DNA from: Atopobiaceae bacterium
GTDB lineage: Bacteria; Actinomycetota; Coriobacteriia; Coriobacteriales; Atopobiaceae
Reading direction: 5' to 3'
Length of the DNA stretch: 64,000 nucleotides
NCBI GenBank assembly: GCA_017510785.1
Contig: JAFWMH010000024.1
Span: 62,001-126,000 of the forward strand
Shown here: one piece after another, positions 9,160-18,343 of the stretch
Layout: each line of letters opens with the position of its first letter
Position numbering within the stretch: position 1 is the stretch's first letter
Translations under genes and position numbers: made by a program
The notes under the pieces: generated by a model
The model's input: only the letters and a program-made list of their open reading frames with translations
Database searches by the model: none
Told to the model about the DNA's origin: nothing

Positions 9160-9816
9160 CTACCTCCCCGTGAGCCGGAATACGGCCACGAAGGTGTGTA
9201 GGAATATGCGCATATCGAGCGCAAAACCCATGTTCCTCACGTAGTACAGCTCCATAGCCTGCCGCTCGCCGCTCTCCCATGTTGCGCCGTTGCGAGCATA
9301 GGCCTGCCACCAACCGGTTACGCCTGGCCGCACCGAGAGCACCTCGTCCGCGTCCTCGCCGAACCATTCCAGCTCCTCCGCCGTTACAGGCCTCGGCCCC
9401 ACCACGCTCATGTCGCCAACGAGCACATTGAAGAACTGAGGAAACTCGTCGAGGGAGATTTTTCGCAGCACTCGCCCGACTTTAGTTACGCGAGGGTCAT
9501 GTATAACCTTGCGCTCCCGCTCCCACTGCTCGCGCTGCTCGGGTGTAAGGTAGTGTCCCACGTTTTGCTCGGCATCCACATACATGGTGCGCAGCTTCCA
9601 CATGCCGAACGGCACGCCACCCATGCCAACGCGCTCCTGCCGGAATAATGGTGCTCCAGGAGACTCTACGCAAATCGCCAAACTCGAAACAGCGAGGGGA
9701 ACCGCGCTTACGACAATCGCCGCAAGGGAAGCACCCACGTCGAACGCGCGCTTGAGACCACGCACATATGCTCCGTTCGCCCGGACAGACGATTCGGTAA
9801 CATTTGACTGCGCCAC
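9160..9816 (-). CDS. initiating polyprenyl-phosphate sugar phosphotransferase
   Basis: A monotopic phosphoglycosyltransferase of the bacterial sugar transferase family (WbaP/CpsE/PglC catalytic domain). It begins the repeat unit by moving a sugar-1-phosphate onto undecaprenyl phosphate. Visible marks are KRAFDVG, a re-entrant hydrophobic helix, FRQERVGMGGVPFGMWKLRTM, and SLDEFPQFFNVLVGDMSVVGPRP. At 218 residues it is the short form without the N-terminal helices of WbaP. The GTG at 9816 follows GGAAGGGG at good spacing and is preferred to a TTG at 9840. It is the first gene of the operon, about 38 bases downstream of a strong predicted promoter. Confidence 0.9.
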   Translation of the reverse strand: MAQSNVTESSVRANGAYVRGLKRAFDVGASLAAIVVSAVPLAVSSLAICVESPGAPLFRQERVGMGGVPFGMWKLRTMYVDAEQNVGHYLTPEQREQWERERKVIHDPRVTKVGRVLRKISLDEFPQFFNVLVGDMSVVGPRPVTAEELEWFGEDADEVLSVRPGVTGWWQAYARNGATWESGERQAMELYYVRNMGFALDMRIFLHTFVAVFRLTGR

Positions 9817-9861
9817 GTGACCCCTTCCCAACACGACCAAACAACAACGGTAATGGTCAAC

Positions 9862-9889
9862 ATATTAGCACTCAGGCCTGATGTGTCAA
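9862..9889 (-). promoter_or_regulatory. sigma-70-type promoter of the polysaccharide operon, with palindromic spacer
   Basis: On the minus strand TTGACA (9889-9884) is separated by 16 bases from TAATAT (9867-9862), with an extended -10 TGC just before it. The spacer contains the perfect 10-base palindrome TCAGGCCTGA (9872-9881), a possible operator. Predicted start of transcription is near 9854, giving a leader of about 38 bases. Confidence 0.7.
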
Positions 9890-10019
9890 ACCTACACACC
9901 TCACGCATAATCTGCTGGGGCAGTCTCCCAGAGTTATTCTCAAGCCCGCGCACCTTGCGTTACACTTAGCCATGCATGCTGTTGCAATCCATGGTAAACG
10001 CACCCAAAGGCGGTGGCAG

Positions 10020-12734
10020 ATGCGGCACAAACAACACGGACGCATACGCGATTGGAAAGGCCTGCTAGGAACGGAAAACAGGCGGGTCAAGCTCATGGCG
10101 CTAACAGAGCTCGTCCTGCTTTCGGCCGGACTCACCTTCGTACAACTCGGCTTCATCGGCATCGGCGTGGACGGCAGTTACATCGCCTATGCCATAGCCT
10201 TGCTCGTGGTCGTAATGCTTGGCTCCCTACTGCTTGGCCGAACTTGGGGCACGCTCGTCGGCGCAGTTTCGGGCACCATACTGTATCTTCACGCCGCATT
10301 TATGCCGCTCGACATTTACGAGATGTACTTCGTTACCGCTCTCAACTCCATAGCACTTCTTGCGTTTATGGGCCTCTTTTCAAGTGTGGCGTTCTCCATC
10401 GCTTTGCGCAACAATCCCTCAGGAGTGCGTCGCGTCGTGTACATCGGCATCGTTTGTCTTGTTTCCTCGCTCGTGACTACCGAGCTGTTTGTTGGCAACA
10501 TCGTGCTAACAACAGTTTTTCGCTACATGGGCTCAACCGAAGGCAACGCTGTTCGCGAAAACCTCAATTCGTCTCGCGAAACCATGCAGGCCATTTTGGA
10601 GATGGGTCGCCTCGACGTGCAGGTTCTGCTTGACTTCCTGCTCGCCTTCTTTGCGTCGTGCGCCGTCGACGCAGCAGTTCGCGCGTACGAACGCGTGCGC
10701 GGCAACGTGAGCGTTCGCACCACATTTAATGGGCAGCTATTGGCGGTGTGTGCCTCTGTATTTTTGATAATAGCCAGCGGGAGCTTCGTCGCCATTACGC
10801 GCAGCGCAGAAGATGCCGCAAACGACGCTATGACAAGCAAGATTAAGTACTTGTGCACACAACTCTCCATACGCGACGAGCAGTTCAACACGATTGTGGA
10901 GCGCCCAGAACTCGAGGACCTTTCGGAAAAAACGATATCGGCCATTATCGATCCCGTCGCCCTCGATAAACTCATAGATGGCTACTCGATGAAAGACGAT
11001 GGTACCATCGTGGTGTTCACGGACTACGCAGCAGAGGAAAGCGAGGGCACGGAGACTACGGTGATTCTCTCCGACAACAAAGCGTATCCCGTTAACTCAA
11101 GCGTTGAAGACCTCTTTGGAGACGATGGCGCACAACTCATCAAGGATTTGGCCGAATCGGGGCAGGTGCATCAGTACTTGTATGATGCATACAAGTACTC
11201 AGCAGACGAAGATGGTCCAAACGACCAACTGACCACTCAAATCGGGTATCTTCGCGTTGGGAAGATCAACGATTATTACGTTATGATAGCCATGCCTTCG
11301 TCTCGGGTATTCGAGGACCGGTCCATCACCATGACGTGGCTCTCCATCGCGGCTTTCGTCTTACTCGTTACGATGTATTTGCTTGTTCGACACTTGCTTC
11401 GCATCGTCGTAACGGATCCCATAGACCAAGCCAACGATTCATTGTCACGCATCACTTCCGGAGACCTAGACGAGCGGGTAAACCTCAGGCGCAACAGGGA
11501 ATTCTCCTCTCTCTCGGACGGCATCAACCAAACCGTCGACGCGCTGCGGGCTTTAATCGCCGAGGCAGAGACCCGAAACGAGCGTGACCTCACGACGGCA
11601 AAGGCCATTCAGGAAAGCGCCCTACCAAACACCTTCCCAGCCTTCCCAGAACTAGACGCCTTCGACATTTACGCCTCCATGAATGCGGCCAAGGAGGTTG
11701 GTGGTGACTTCTATGACTTCTTCCTCATAGATGATCACACGTTGGGCTTTCTCATCGCCGATGTGAGTGGCAAGGGGATTCCTGCTTCGCTCTTTATGAT
11801 GGCGGCAAAAAGCGAATTGCAAAACTTTATGTCGACGGGCATGGAGCTCTCCCAGGCAGTCGCAAGTGCAAATGTCCATTTGTGCGAAGGGAACGACGCC
11901 GGCATGTTCGTAACGGTATGGGCAGCAACACTCGACTGGGAGACGGGCAGGCTTACATACGTAAACGCAGGGCATAACTTCCCGCTGTTGCGCCACAACG
12001 GCACGTGGGAATGGATCACCAAACGATGCGGCCTGTTCCTTGGCACCTTCGAAACCGCCAAATATCGCCAGCAAAAGATTATGCTTACACCCGGCGACCA
12101 GCTTATCCTCTATACTGATGGTGTAAATGAAGCCTTCAACGCGAATGAGGAAGAGTATGGTAACAATCGTCTTGAAGAATTCCTGCGTACCCATGCCAAA
12201 GCAAACCCACGTGAGCTCGTAATGGAACTTCGTAACGACATAGCCGTTTGGGCAGAGGGTGCCGAGCAGTCCGACGACATCACGATGCTTTGCCTAGAAT
12301 ATGGCGACGCACCCACCATTACGGGAACCGCAACGTATCCAGCCACGCTCGACTACGTGGAAGAAGCAACCAACCTCATCGACGAAGAGCTCGACAAGCA
12401 AATGTGCCCACCCGCAATCCGCAATCGCATAGATGTTGCGTTCGAGGAGCTCTTCGTTAACGTTTGCAGCTATGCATACGCCGACTTGGACGAGCCGGGC
12501 GAAGTAACCGTTAGCTACGCGTACTCAAATTCGCCCACATCCATCACCATAGAGCTACGCGACCAAGGCATGCCGTTCAACCCACTTCTGCGTGAGGATC
12601 CCACCAGACCAAAAAAGGGTGAGGAGACGAGGCTCGGTGGGCTTGGCATTATGATGGTTAAGCGCTTCGCCGACAGCTTCACCTATAAGCGTGACGGCAA
12701 CTCAAACGTGGTCGCCTTCACGAAGCGTTGGTAA
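10020..12734 (+). CDS. membrane SpoIIE-family (PP2C) phosphatase with HAMP and C-terminal HATPase domain
   Basis: A 904-residue signalling protein. Order of parts: several TM helices (about residues 30-230), an extracytoplasmic sensor region (about 250-430), a TM helix, HAMP (about 455-510), a SpoIIE/RsbU PP2C phosphatase (about 527-750) and an RsbW-like HATPase (about 768-904). Phosphatase metal ligands are visible in EVGGDFYDF, ADVSGKGIPA and EQSDDITML; the HATPase shows FEELFVNV and GGLGIMMV. Such proteins dephosphorylate STAS anti-anti-sigma proteins, and the HATPase can act as the opposing kinase or anti-sigma. The ATG at 10020 follows AGGCGG; an ATG at 9972 lacks a ribosome site. A STAS partner lies 7 kb away at 20109. 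Confidence 0.88.
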   Translation: MRHKQHGRIRDWKGLLGTENRRVKLMALTELVLLSAGLTFVQLGFIGIGVDGSYIAYAIALLVVVMLGSLLLGRTWGTLVGAVSGTILYLHAAFMPLDIYEMYFVTALNSIALLAFMGLFSSVAFSIALRNNPSGVRRVVYIGIVCLVSSLVTTELFVGNIVLTTVFRYMGSTEGNAVRENLNSSRETMQAILEMGRLDVQVLLDFLLAFFASCAVDAAVRAYERVRGNVSVRTTFNGQLLAVCASVFLIIASGSFVAITRSAEDAANDAMTSKIKYLCTQLSIRDEQFNTIVERPELEDLSEKTISAIIDPVALDKLIDGYSMKDDGTIVVFTDYAAEESEGTETTVILSDNKAYPVNSSVEDLFGDDGAQLIKDLAESGQVHQYLYDAYKYSADEDGPNDQLTTQIGYLRVGKINDYYVMIAMPSSRVFEDRSITMTWLSIAAFVLLVTMYLLVRHLLRIVVTDPIDQANDSLSRITSGDLDERVNLRRNREFSSLSDGINQTVDALRALIAEAETRNERDLTTAKAIQESALPNTFPAFPELDAFDIYASMNAAKEVGGDFYDFFLIDDHTLGFLIADVSGKGIPASLFMMAAKSELQNFMSTGMELSQAVASANVHLCEGNDAGMFVTVWAATLDWETGRLTYVNAGHNFPLLRHNGTWEWITKRCGLFLGTFETAKYRQQKIMLTPGDQLILYTDGVNEAFNANEEEYGNNRLEEFLRTHAKANPRELVMELRNDIAVWAEGAEQSDDITMLCLEYGDAPTITGTATYPATLDYVEEATNLIDEELDKQMCPPAIRNRIDVAFEELFVNVCSYAYADLDEPGEVTVSYAYSNSPTSITIELRDQGMPFNPLLREDPTRPKKGEETRLGGLGIMMVKRFADSFTYKRDGNSNVVAFTKRW

Positions 12735-12754
12735 TGCGACGAGCGCTTCGTGAA
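12717..12754. terminator. hairpin at convergent gene ends
   Basis: Arms TTCACGAAGCG (12717-12727) and CGCTTCGTGAA (12744-12754) pair perfectly over 11 bases across a 16-base loop that holds the phosphatase stop codon. The gene beyond reads the other way and ends at 12765, so the hairpin may stop both transcripts. There is no clear T-run. Confidence 0.5.
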
Positions 12755-12764
12755 GGAGTTCTCG

Positions 12765-13163
12765 CTAGGCGGTGCGTAGGCGCGCCTCAACGTCGCGCAA
12801 CTCTTCGGGTACCTCGTTGGGATCGGCGCCGAACGCATCCGCAATGGCCTGGGCTTGGTCGCGACGCATCGCCGCTATCCCAACATCTCCCATGCGCTCG
12901 TAGCTATCGGCGAGGCGGTTGAGCGCGTACGCCGCGTAACCGGCCACGGCATCGCCTGTGCCCGAAAGCTGCATCATTACGACGAGCGACTCCGGCGAGA
13001 GCGACATGGCCGTATCGGGATCGAGCTGTACGAGTTCGGCAATCGCCTCCTCGACCTCAAGCGCCGAGTCGAGGTCGCGCTGGAGCAATGCCCGCGCAAG
13101 GGCCTGCGATACGGTACTTACGAACTGTTCGATTACATCAAGCAGATAGTCGCGGTGCAGCAT
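12765..13163 (-). CDS. small helical protein of unknown function (DUF6483-like)
   Basis: A 132-residue, largely alpha-helical acidic protein beginning MLHRDYLLDVIEQF. This start, with its RDYxxxxIEQF pattern, resembles DUF6483-type proteins from anaerobic Gram-positive bacteria, as recalled rather than searched. The middle (AAYALNRLADSYERMGD) looks like a TPR-type helical hairpin. The ATG at 13163 is preceded by GGAGGAGAAGG, so a longer reading frame open further upstream was rejected. No signal peptide or TM segment is seen. It converges with the SpoIIE-type phosphatase and diverges from the lipoprotein gene. No function can be assigned. Confidence 0.7.
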   Translation of the reverse strand: MLHRDYLLDVIEQFVSTVSQALARALLQRDLDSALEVEEAIAELVQLDPDTAMSLSPESLVVMMQLSGTGDAVAGYAAYALNRLADSYERMGDVGIAAMRRDQAQAIADAFGADPNEVPEELRDVEARLRTA

Positions 13164-13350
13164 GTGAGTTTCCTTCTCCTCCACGATGTTTCGTTCTTGC
13201 ACGTAGCCCCATTGTGATACAAAACCCACAGGGGAACATCCAGATTGTTGCCGCCCATGTGAAATCCCATGCAAATTCGCATCGGGAAAGCGAACAACGC
13301 TACTATAGTCAGGATAAACGTAAAAAGGAAGCCGAAGGAGAACACGCTCT

Positions 13351-14364
13351 ATGATAACCCGCAAAGAGTTTCTCGCTACCGCCTACGGCCTGCTCGCGAC
13401 GTCCGCGCTTGCAGCGTGCGCCAGCAATCCCACGATTGAGCCACAGGGCTGGACTGAGGAGGAGCGCGCCAAGGGTCGGCCCGAAAAAAAGAAGGGCAGC
13501 ACGGAGGAAACCGACGAGAAAGCCGAGATTGAGGTCGCCGGCACCGTTGTAAAGGTGGCCGTAGCCGGAACTCCGTATGTGGAAATCCTTACAAAGTTTG
13601 CCCACAATCAGTTCGCAAAAGAAGAAGCCACGTTGCAAATCCTCGAGACCGACTCCGTCGACAAGGCCAACCAGGCCGTGGTTTCGGGCAACGCAAACGT
13701 AAGCTTTTGTCAGCGTGGCGACGAGCTCGATGCCTACAATCGCGAAAAGCAAACTCAGCTTGCGAGCGCGGCAAGCATTATGTATTGGCCGCTCGGCATA
13801 TACTCCAGCAAACACGACAGCCTCAAGAACATTACGGAAGGCATGTCGTTCGCCATCCCCAATAGCGGGTCGCAGCGCGGACGGGCACTCATTCTTTTGC
13901 ACCAAGAGGGGATCATTGGATTGCGGGACCCCAACGCACTCGAGGCCACTACCGACGACGTTGTAGATAACCCCAACCAAATCGAGTTCCGCGAAATGGA
14001 TGCCGGGGCGCTTGCGGGAGCACTCGAAGAGGAGGACTACGTCGTGCTCGACGCATCCTCGAAGGTGACGGGAGAGGAAAAGTCCGAAGCCGAGGACACC
14101 GAGGGTGCTGAGGACGCCGAGAAGGCCTCCGCCGAAAGCGCGAACAAGAGTGCGAACGCTGGCACCACGCTACATGTTTCCAGCGCAATTGCCGTCGAGG
14201 CGAGTGACGGCAGTGCTGCTCGTGCGTTTGGCGGTGTTATAGCGACCACGGCAGACGCCGTGGAAGACGCTCGGGTTGCCGCACTCGTGCAGGTTTTCAA
14301 GACGAAAGAGTTCGAGGCGTATTTGCAAGGGATGTACGGGCAGGATGTTTTGCCTGTAGCGTAA
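13351..14364 (+). CDS. MetQ/NlpA-like substrate-binding lipoprotein without its transporter
   Basis: A 337-residue secreted lipoprotein. The N-terminus carries a lipobox with the acylated Cys at residue 23 (SALAAC). The body follows the NlpA/MetQ substrate-binding fold: TPYVEILTKFAH, then FAIPNSGSQRGRALILL and RDPNALEATTDDV, which match the ligand-binding segments of methionine-binding proteins. Residues of about 230-270 are an unusual acidic, Ala/Glu/Ser-rich insertion inside the fold. No ABC ATPase or permease gene is adjacent, so it either works with a transporter elsewhere or has another role. The ATG follows GAAGGAGAA. copA starts 15 bases downstream, so the two are probably co-transcribed. 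Confidence 0.82.
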   Translation: MITRKEFLATAYGLLATSALAACASNPTIEPQGWTEEERAKGRPEKKKGSTEETDEKAEIEVAGTVVKVAVAGTPYVEILTKFAHNQFAKEEATLQILETDSVDKANQAVVSGNANVSFCQRGDELDAYNREKQTQLASAASIMYWPLGIYSSKHDSLKNITEGMSFAIPNSGSQRGRALILLHQEGIIGLRDPNALEATTDDVVDNPNQIEFREMDAGALAGALEEEDYVVLDASSKVTGEEKSEAEDTEGAEDAEKASAESANKSANAGTTLHVSSAIAVEASDGSAARAFGGVIATTADAVEDARVAALVQVFKTKEFEAYLQGMYGQDVLPVA

Positions 14365-14379
14365 CGGGAGAATGCCGCC

Positions 14380-16668
14380 ATGCAAACGGAACGAGTCGCG
14401 ATCGAGGGCATGCATTGCGCCAACTGCTCGGCACTCATTCAAAAGGTCGTAGGCAACATGGACGGCGTTGAAACATGCGCCGTTAATCTTGCCGCCAACA
14501 ACGGAGAGGTTACGTTCGATCCCGCCGTTACGAACATGCCCGCAGTCGTGGAAACGATCGTAGGACTCGGCTATGGCGCGACGGTGATTCCGCAAGAGGG
14601 CCGCGCCGCATTCGATGAAGAGCGACATAAGCGCGAGGCGGCGCAGCGTGCTCACGACTTGCGCATGTTCGTTATAGCCCTCACGTTGGCCGCGCTCGTT
14701 ATGGTGATTGGCATGACGCCGGCAGGCATGGCGCTCATCATGCCGTTGGCTGACGCCGTCTTTGGCCCCCATCACACGCACGAGCAGATGATGCTCGTTA
14801 TGAACCTCGTGAACATGGTGCTCACGATTCCCGTGCAGTTCGTTTGCGGCGCACGCTTCTACCGCGGGGCATGGGGCGCACTCAAGGCCCGCTCAGCCAA
14901 CATGGACACGCTCGTTGCGGTGGGAACGAGCATCGCCTTCGCGTACTCGGTTTACGTTACGTTCTCGCCTACGACAACTGGCACCATGGCTCCGTTCGAG
15001 ACGAGCACCATGCTCATTGCGTTCGTCTTGCTCGGCAAGATGCTCGAGGCTCGTGCGAAGGGTCGTGCTGGCGAAGCGGTAGAGTCGCTTATGAGTCTTG
15101 CCCCCAAAACCGCACACGTCCGCCGAGAAGGCGAGCTGCGCGACCTTCCAACGGATGACTTACGTGTGGGCGACGTGGTGGTAGTACGTCCCGGCGAGCG
15201 TGTGCCGGCAGACGGCGTCGTTATTTCGGGCAGGAGCTCCGTTGACGAGTCCATGCTCACGGGCGAGCCGATGCCGCAGGAAAAAGCTGCAGGTGACGAG
15301 GTAACGGGCGCCACGATTAACGGCAACGGAACGCTCACCGTGCGCGCCACACGCGTCGGCGCCGAGTCGACGCTTTCGCGCATCGTGGAGATGGTCGAGA
15401 AGGCCCAGGGCTCTCGTCCACACATCCAGCAGCTCGCCGATCGCATCGCAGGAGTTTTTGTACCTACCATCCTTTGTCTGGGCTTGCTTACGTTCGTATG
15501 CTGGCTCATCGCTGCCGCCACCAGTGGCAGCGTTACCACGGCCTCCTTCGAACGCGCACTCATGGCAGGCATTTCCGTAATCGTCGTCGCATGCCCTTGC
15601 GCTTTGGGCCTCGCCACACCCACGGCGGTTATGGTGGGCACTGGCAAGGGTGCCGAACAGGGCATCCTCATTAAGGATGGCGACGCATTGCAAATGGCAG
15701 GGCGCATTCGCAAGGTGGTATTCGACAAAACCGGCACCCTCACCGAGGGCATGCCCATGGTAGTGGGCATCGAATGCGGTGACGTAGCAAGCAAGGAGGA
15801 CGTGATTCGCTTCGCCGGTGCACTCGAGCGAGGCAGCGAACACCCGCTGGCGCGCGCCGTGCTTATGTATGCCGCCGAACACGACGTCGCAATACCCGAG
15901 AACATGGTGGATGACTTCGAGTCGCGCACAGGAAGAGGGGTGGTAGGACGTGTGGACGGCGAGCTCTTTGGCTTTGGCAACGAACTTCTTGTGCGAGAGC
16001 TTACGGGCGAAGGGCTACCTACATGGTGCGAGGAATTTGCACAACGTGGTGCGGGCGCCAACGCCACGGTGATGTATTTGGTATTTGAGGCATATGGCGT
16101 GGCAGCAGCAATTGCGGCGGCCGACAAACCCAAGGCCAGTGCGGCCGAGGGCATTGCGGCACTCCAAGATCTTGGTTGCGAGGTTTATCTCCTTACCGGC
16201 GACGCCCAAGCACCCGCACGTAACGTGGCAACCGAAGTGGGCATCGACGCAAACAACGTTTTGGCCGAGGTACTGCCCGACCAGAAGGCAAATACCGTTG
16301 CGTCGCTTCTCGACCCCACTCACGAAAAGCTTGTTGCCATGGTAGGTGATGGCATCAACGATACCCCCGCATTGGCAACGGCCGACCTCGGCATTGCCAT
16401 GGGCGCAGGATCCGACGCCGCCTTAGAGGTCGGCCAAATTGTACTGATGCACGACGACGTGCGAGACGTTGCGCGAGCCATTCGCCTGAGTCGTGCCACC
16501 ATGCGCAAGATTAGGCAGAACTTCGCATGGGCCCTAGGATACAACCTCGTTCTCGTGCCCCTCGCGGCCTTTGGCATCCTGCCACCCGAGTTGAGCTCTG
16601 CGTGCATGGCGCTCTCGAGCGTGAGTGTTGTAAGCAACTCACTGCTGCTACGTCGCGTACAGCTTTAG
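14380..16668 (+). CDS. copA: copper-type heavy-metal translocating P-type ATPase
   Basis: A 762-residue P1B-type ATPase. It has one N-terminal HMA domain with GMHCANC (residues 10-16), the membrane metal motif CPC within [14 protein letters not shown] (about 404), the phosphorylated DKTGT (about 449), the actuator motif TGEP and the hinge GDGIND (about 656). The CPC motif and the HMA motif fit export of Cu(I), possibly Ag(I), from the cytoplasm. Length and topology are normal for the family. No copper chaperone or CsoR-type repressor lies beside it. It follows the MetQ-like lipoprotein gene by 15 bases. Confidence 0.9.
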   Translation: MQTERVAIEGMHCANCSALIQKVVGNMDGVETCAVNLAANNGEVTFDPAVTNMPAVVETIVGLGYGATVIPQEGRAAFDEERHKREAAQRAHDLRMFVIALTLAALVMVIGMTPAGMALIMPLADAVFGPHHTHEQMMLVMNLVNMVLTIPVQFVCGARFYRGAWGALKARSANMDTLVAVGTSIAFAYSVYVTFSPTTTGTMAPFETSTMLIAFVLLGKMLEARAKGRAGEAVESLMSLAPKTAHVRREGELRDLPTDDLRVGDVVVVRPGERVPADGVVISGRSSVDESMLTGEPMPQEKAAGDEVTGATINGNGTLTVRATRVGAESTLSRIVEMVEKAQGSRPHIQQLADRIAGVFVPTILCLGLLTFVCWLIAAATSGSVTTASFERALMAGISVIVVACPCALGLATPTAVMVGTGKGAEQGILIKDGDALQMAGRIRKVVFDKTGTLTEGMPMVVGIECGDVASKEDVIRFAGALERGSEHPLARAVLMYAAEHDVAIPENMVDDFESRTGRGVVGRVDGELFGFGNELLVRELTGEGLPTWCEEFAQRGAGANATVMYLVFEAYGVAAAIAAADKPKASAAEGIAALQDLGCEVYLLTGDAQAPARNVATEVGIDANNVLAEVLPDQKANTVASLLDPTHEKLVAMVGDGINDTPALATADLGIAMGAGSDAALEVGQIVLMHDDVRDVARAIRLSRATMRKIRQNFAWALGYNLVLVPLAAFGILPPELSSACMALSSVSVVSNSLLLRRVQL

Positions 16669-16715
16669 ACTTATGTGGTACCCTTATACGGTATGTGAAA
16701 TGATAGGGGTATGCA

Positions 16716-18248
16716 ATGGCCATTATCCGAAACGACCGTTCACGAAACGACCGTTCTAGGCGCGCGGAATCCGACTCGACGTATGCTTCCGAAGTCGACT
16801 CCGAAGAAATCGAGATTGACTACACATGGCATCCCAACGAGGACGAGTATGTGTCGCCACTCACCGCCGACCAGTGGGCGGAGCTCTTCGACGACGAAGA
16901 GTTTATGCAAAGTGATGCTGGACGGGCTGTTCGTTGCTTGCGCGAGTATGGAGAGCCGGCGACGTTTCAACAGCTCAGCATTCGGTATCGTGGCACCATG
17001 GGTCGCTATCGTCGATGGCTAGCCGATGCGGCGCGAACTGCTGGCGAACGATTTGGCATTCCCGCTCCACAGCAAGACCAATTTGGCATGGACGAGTGGT
17101 GGCCGCTGCTCTACCAAACGCGAAACGCTGGCAAGCCCGGTGCAGGTATTTTTGAGATGGCGCTCAGGCCCGAGGTGGAGGATGCGTTTTTGCAGCTCGA
17201 GGAGAAGGAGCGTCTTGCCAAGCGGGCCGAAAATGTCCGGCAACTGCACCGTATCGAGCAACTCGAACGCGCACGTCAGGAAGAACGTCGTCGTGCAGCC
17301 GCACCACCACAGGAGGACGTGCCGCAACCACAGCCCAAACCGGCGCCAACAGAGCCAAGCGTCATTGTTAATCCAACGATTACCCCCGCGTCTGAAGCTC
17401 AGCAAACGGATGCCGCATCACAGCGAAACGCCAACGATGGCGTCGTCTCGGTCCCCATGAGCCATTTTAGGACGATGGAGGATACCGGCACATCGCCAAA
17501 CACGCACGCAGATACCATGGAGCAACCATTGCCCGTTTTACCGGCAATGCGAGCTTTCTTGCAGCTTATGGAAGAGCAGAGCTCCCCCCGCGGCACACGC
17601 TTCGTGGCAAGCAGCGCGCCCAATACGGCAAGCGCGCCCGATGCTGCCGCACCCGTCGACTACGCCCTTCGCTATGCCGAGCGTCTACGCTATGCCTTCG
17701 CGCTTATGCGCGGCAGCATGCCCTCCCTTACTCTCGCCACAATGGCACGTGTGCTCGGCGACGCATCCGTAGAGCAGCTGCAATCCATCGTCAACGGTCA
17801 AGTTATTCCCGAATTTACGTACCTCGACACCTTGCACGAGCGGCTGTTCATCGGCATAGAACGGCTTGAGGCGCCCGACGGCAGCGAAGCCGGCTTGCCT
17901 GCCTTTGCAACGCTATGTGAGGCACTTGGCGTGGACCAAGTCGGACCTATGCTCATGGACGAAATCCCACTTGAGGTTGCATACATCGTTGACAACTCGG
18001 ACGATCGACGCACTGGGGTTATCGTGCAATTCTCGGATGCCCAGTGCGCCCTTCTTACACGAACTGCGGTACGGGGAGCTGCACGTCGTGCCGAGAATGC
18101 CGAACTCGAGGCGTTCATTCGCATGGTAGACGAACTCGATGGGTTCACACGCGCGCACGACGTGCGGCGAACAAGTCGTCAGATTTCTGCCAAGGACTGG
18201 GACTCCCTCGTAGCAGGCAACGTTTGGCCTGGATTTTTGCTCCACTAG
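16716..18248 (+). CDS. unrecognised 510-residue protein, possible DNA-binding regulator
   Basis: Not recognised with confidence. Residues 1-60 are charged and acidic. Residues of about 62-150 (AVRCLREYGEPATFQQLSI, then an RYRRWL helix, a WWPLLYQ strand and FEMALRPEVEDAF) resemble the small winged-helix-like domain found at the N-terminus of some McrB/ScoMcrA-like restriction proteins. A coiled, Arg/Glu-rich segment (about 152-195) and a Pro/Gln linker follow. The C-terminal half (about 310-510) is helical, contains a segment like a helix-turn-helix (LTLATMARVLGDASVEQLQSI), and ends in AKDWDSLVAGNVWPGF. No nuclease or ATPase motif and no TM helix are seen. The ATG follows AGGGG at 6 bases. Confidence 0.75.
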   Translation: MAIIRNDRSRNDRSRRAESDSTYASEVDSEEIEIDYTWHPNEDEYVSPLTADQWAELFDDEEFMQSDAGRAVRCLREYGEPATFQQLSIRYRGTMGRYRRWLADAARTAGERFGIPAPQQDQFGMDEWWPLLYQTRNAGKPGAGIFEMALRPEVEDAFLQLEEKERLAKRAENVRQLHRIEQLERARQEERRRAAAPPQEDVPQPQPKPAPTEPSVIVNPTITPASEAQQTDAASQRNANDGVVSVPMSHFRTMEDTGTSPNTHADTMEQPLPVLPAMRAFLQLMEEQSSPRGTRFVASSAPNTASAPDAAAPVDYALRYAERLRYAFALMRGSMPSLTLATMARVLGDASVEQLQSIVNGQVIPEFTYLDTLHERLFIGIERLEAPDGSEAGLPAFATLCEALGVDQVGPMLMDEIPLEVAYIVDNSDDRRTGVIVQFSDAQCALLTRTAVRGAARRAENAELEAFIRMVDELDGFTRAHDVRRTSRQISAKDWDSLVAGNVWPGFLLH

Positions 18249-18270
18249 AGTATTGACCCATGCGTTACGA

Positions 18271-18317
18271 CGTCTCCCCGGAAGCGTGCTTCTGCAAGCA
18301 ACGCTTCCGGGGAGACG
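18271..18317. terminator. 17-bp perfect hairpin between convergent genes
   Basis: Arms CGTCTCCCCGGAAGCGT (18271-18287) and its exact complement (18301-18317) flank a 13-base loop with a further GCT/AGC pair. It lies between a rightward gene ending at 18248 and the leftward GH3 gene ending at 18344, so it can serve both. T-runs are lacking on either side. Confidence 0.65.
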
Positions 18318-18343
18318 ATTCAACCCCGACAAAATGAGGGCGC

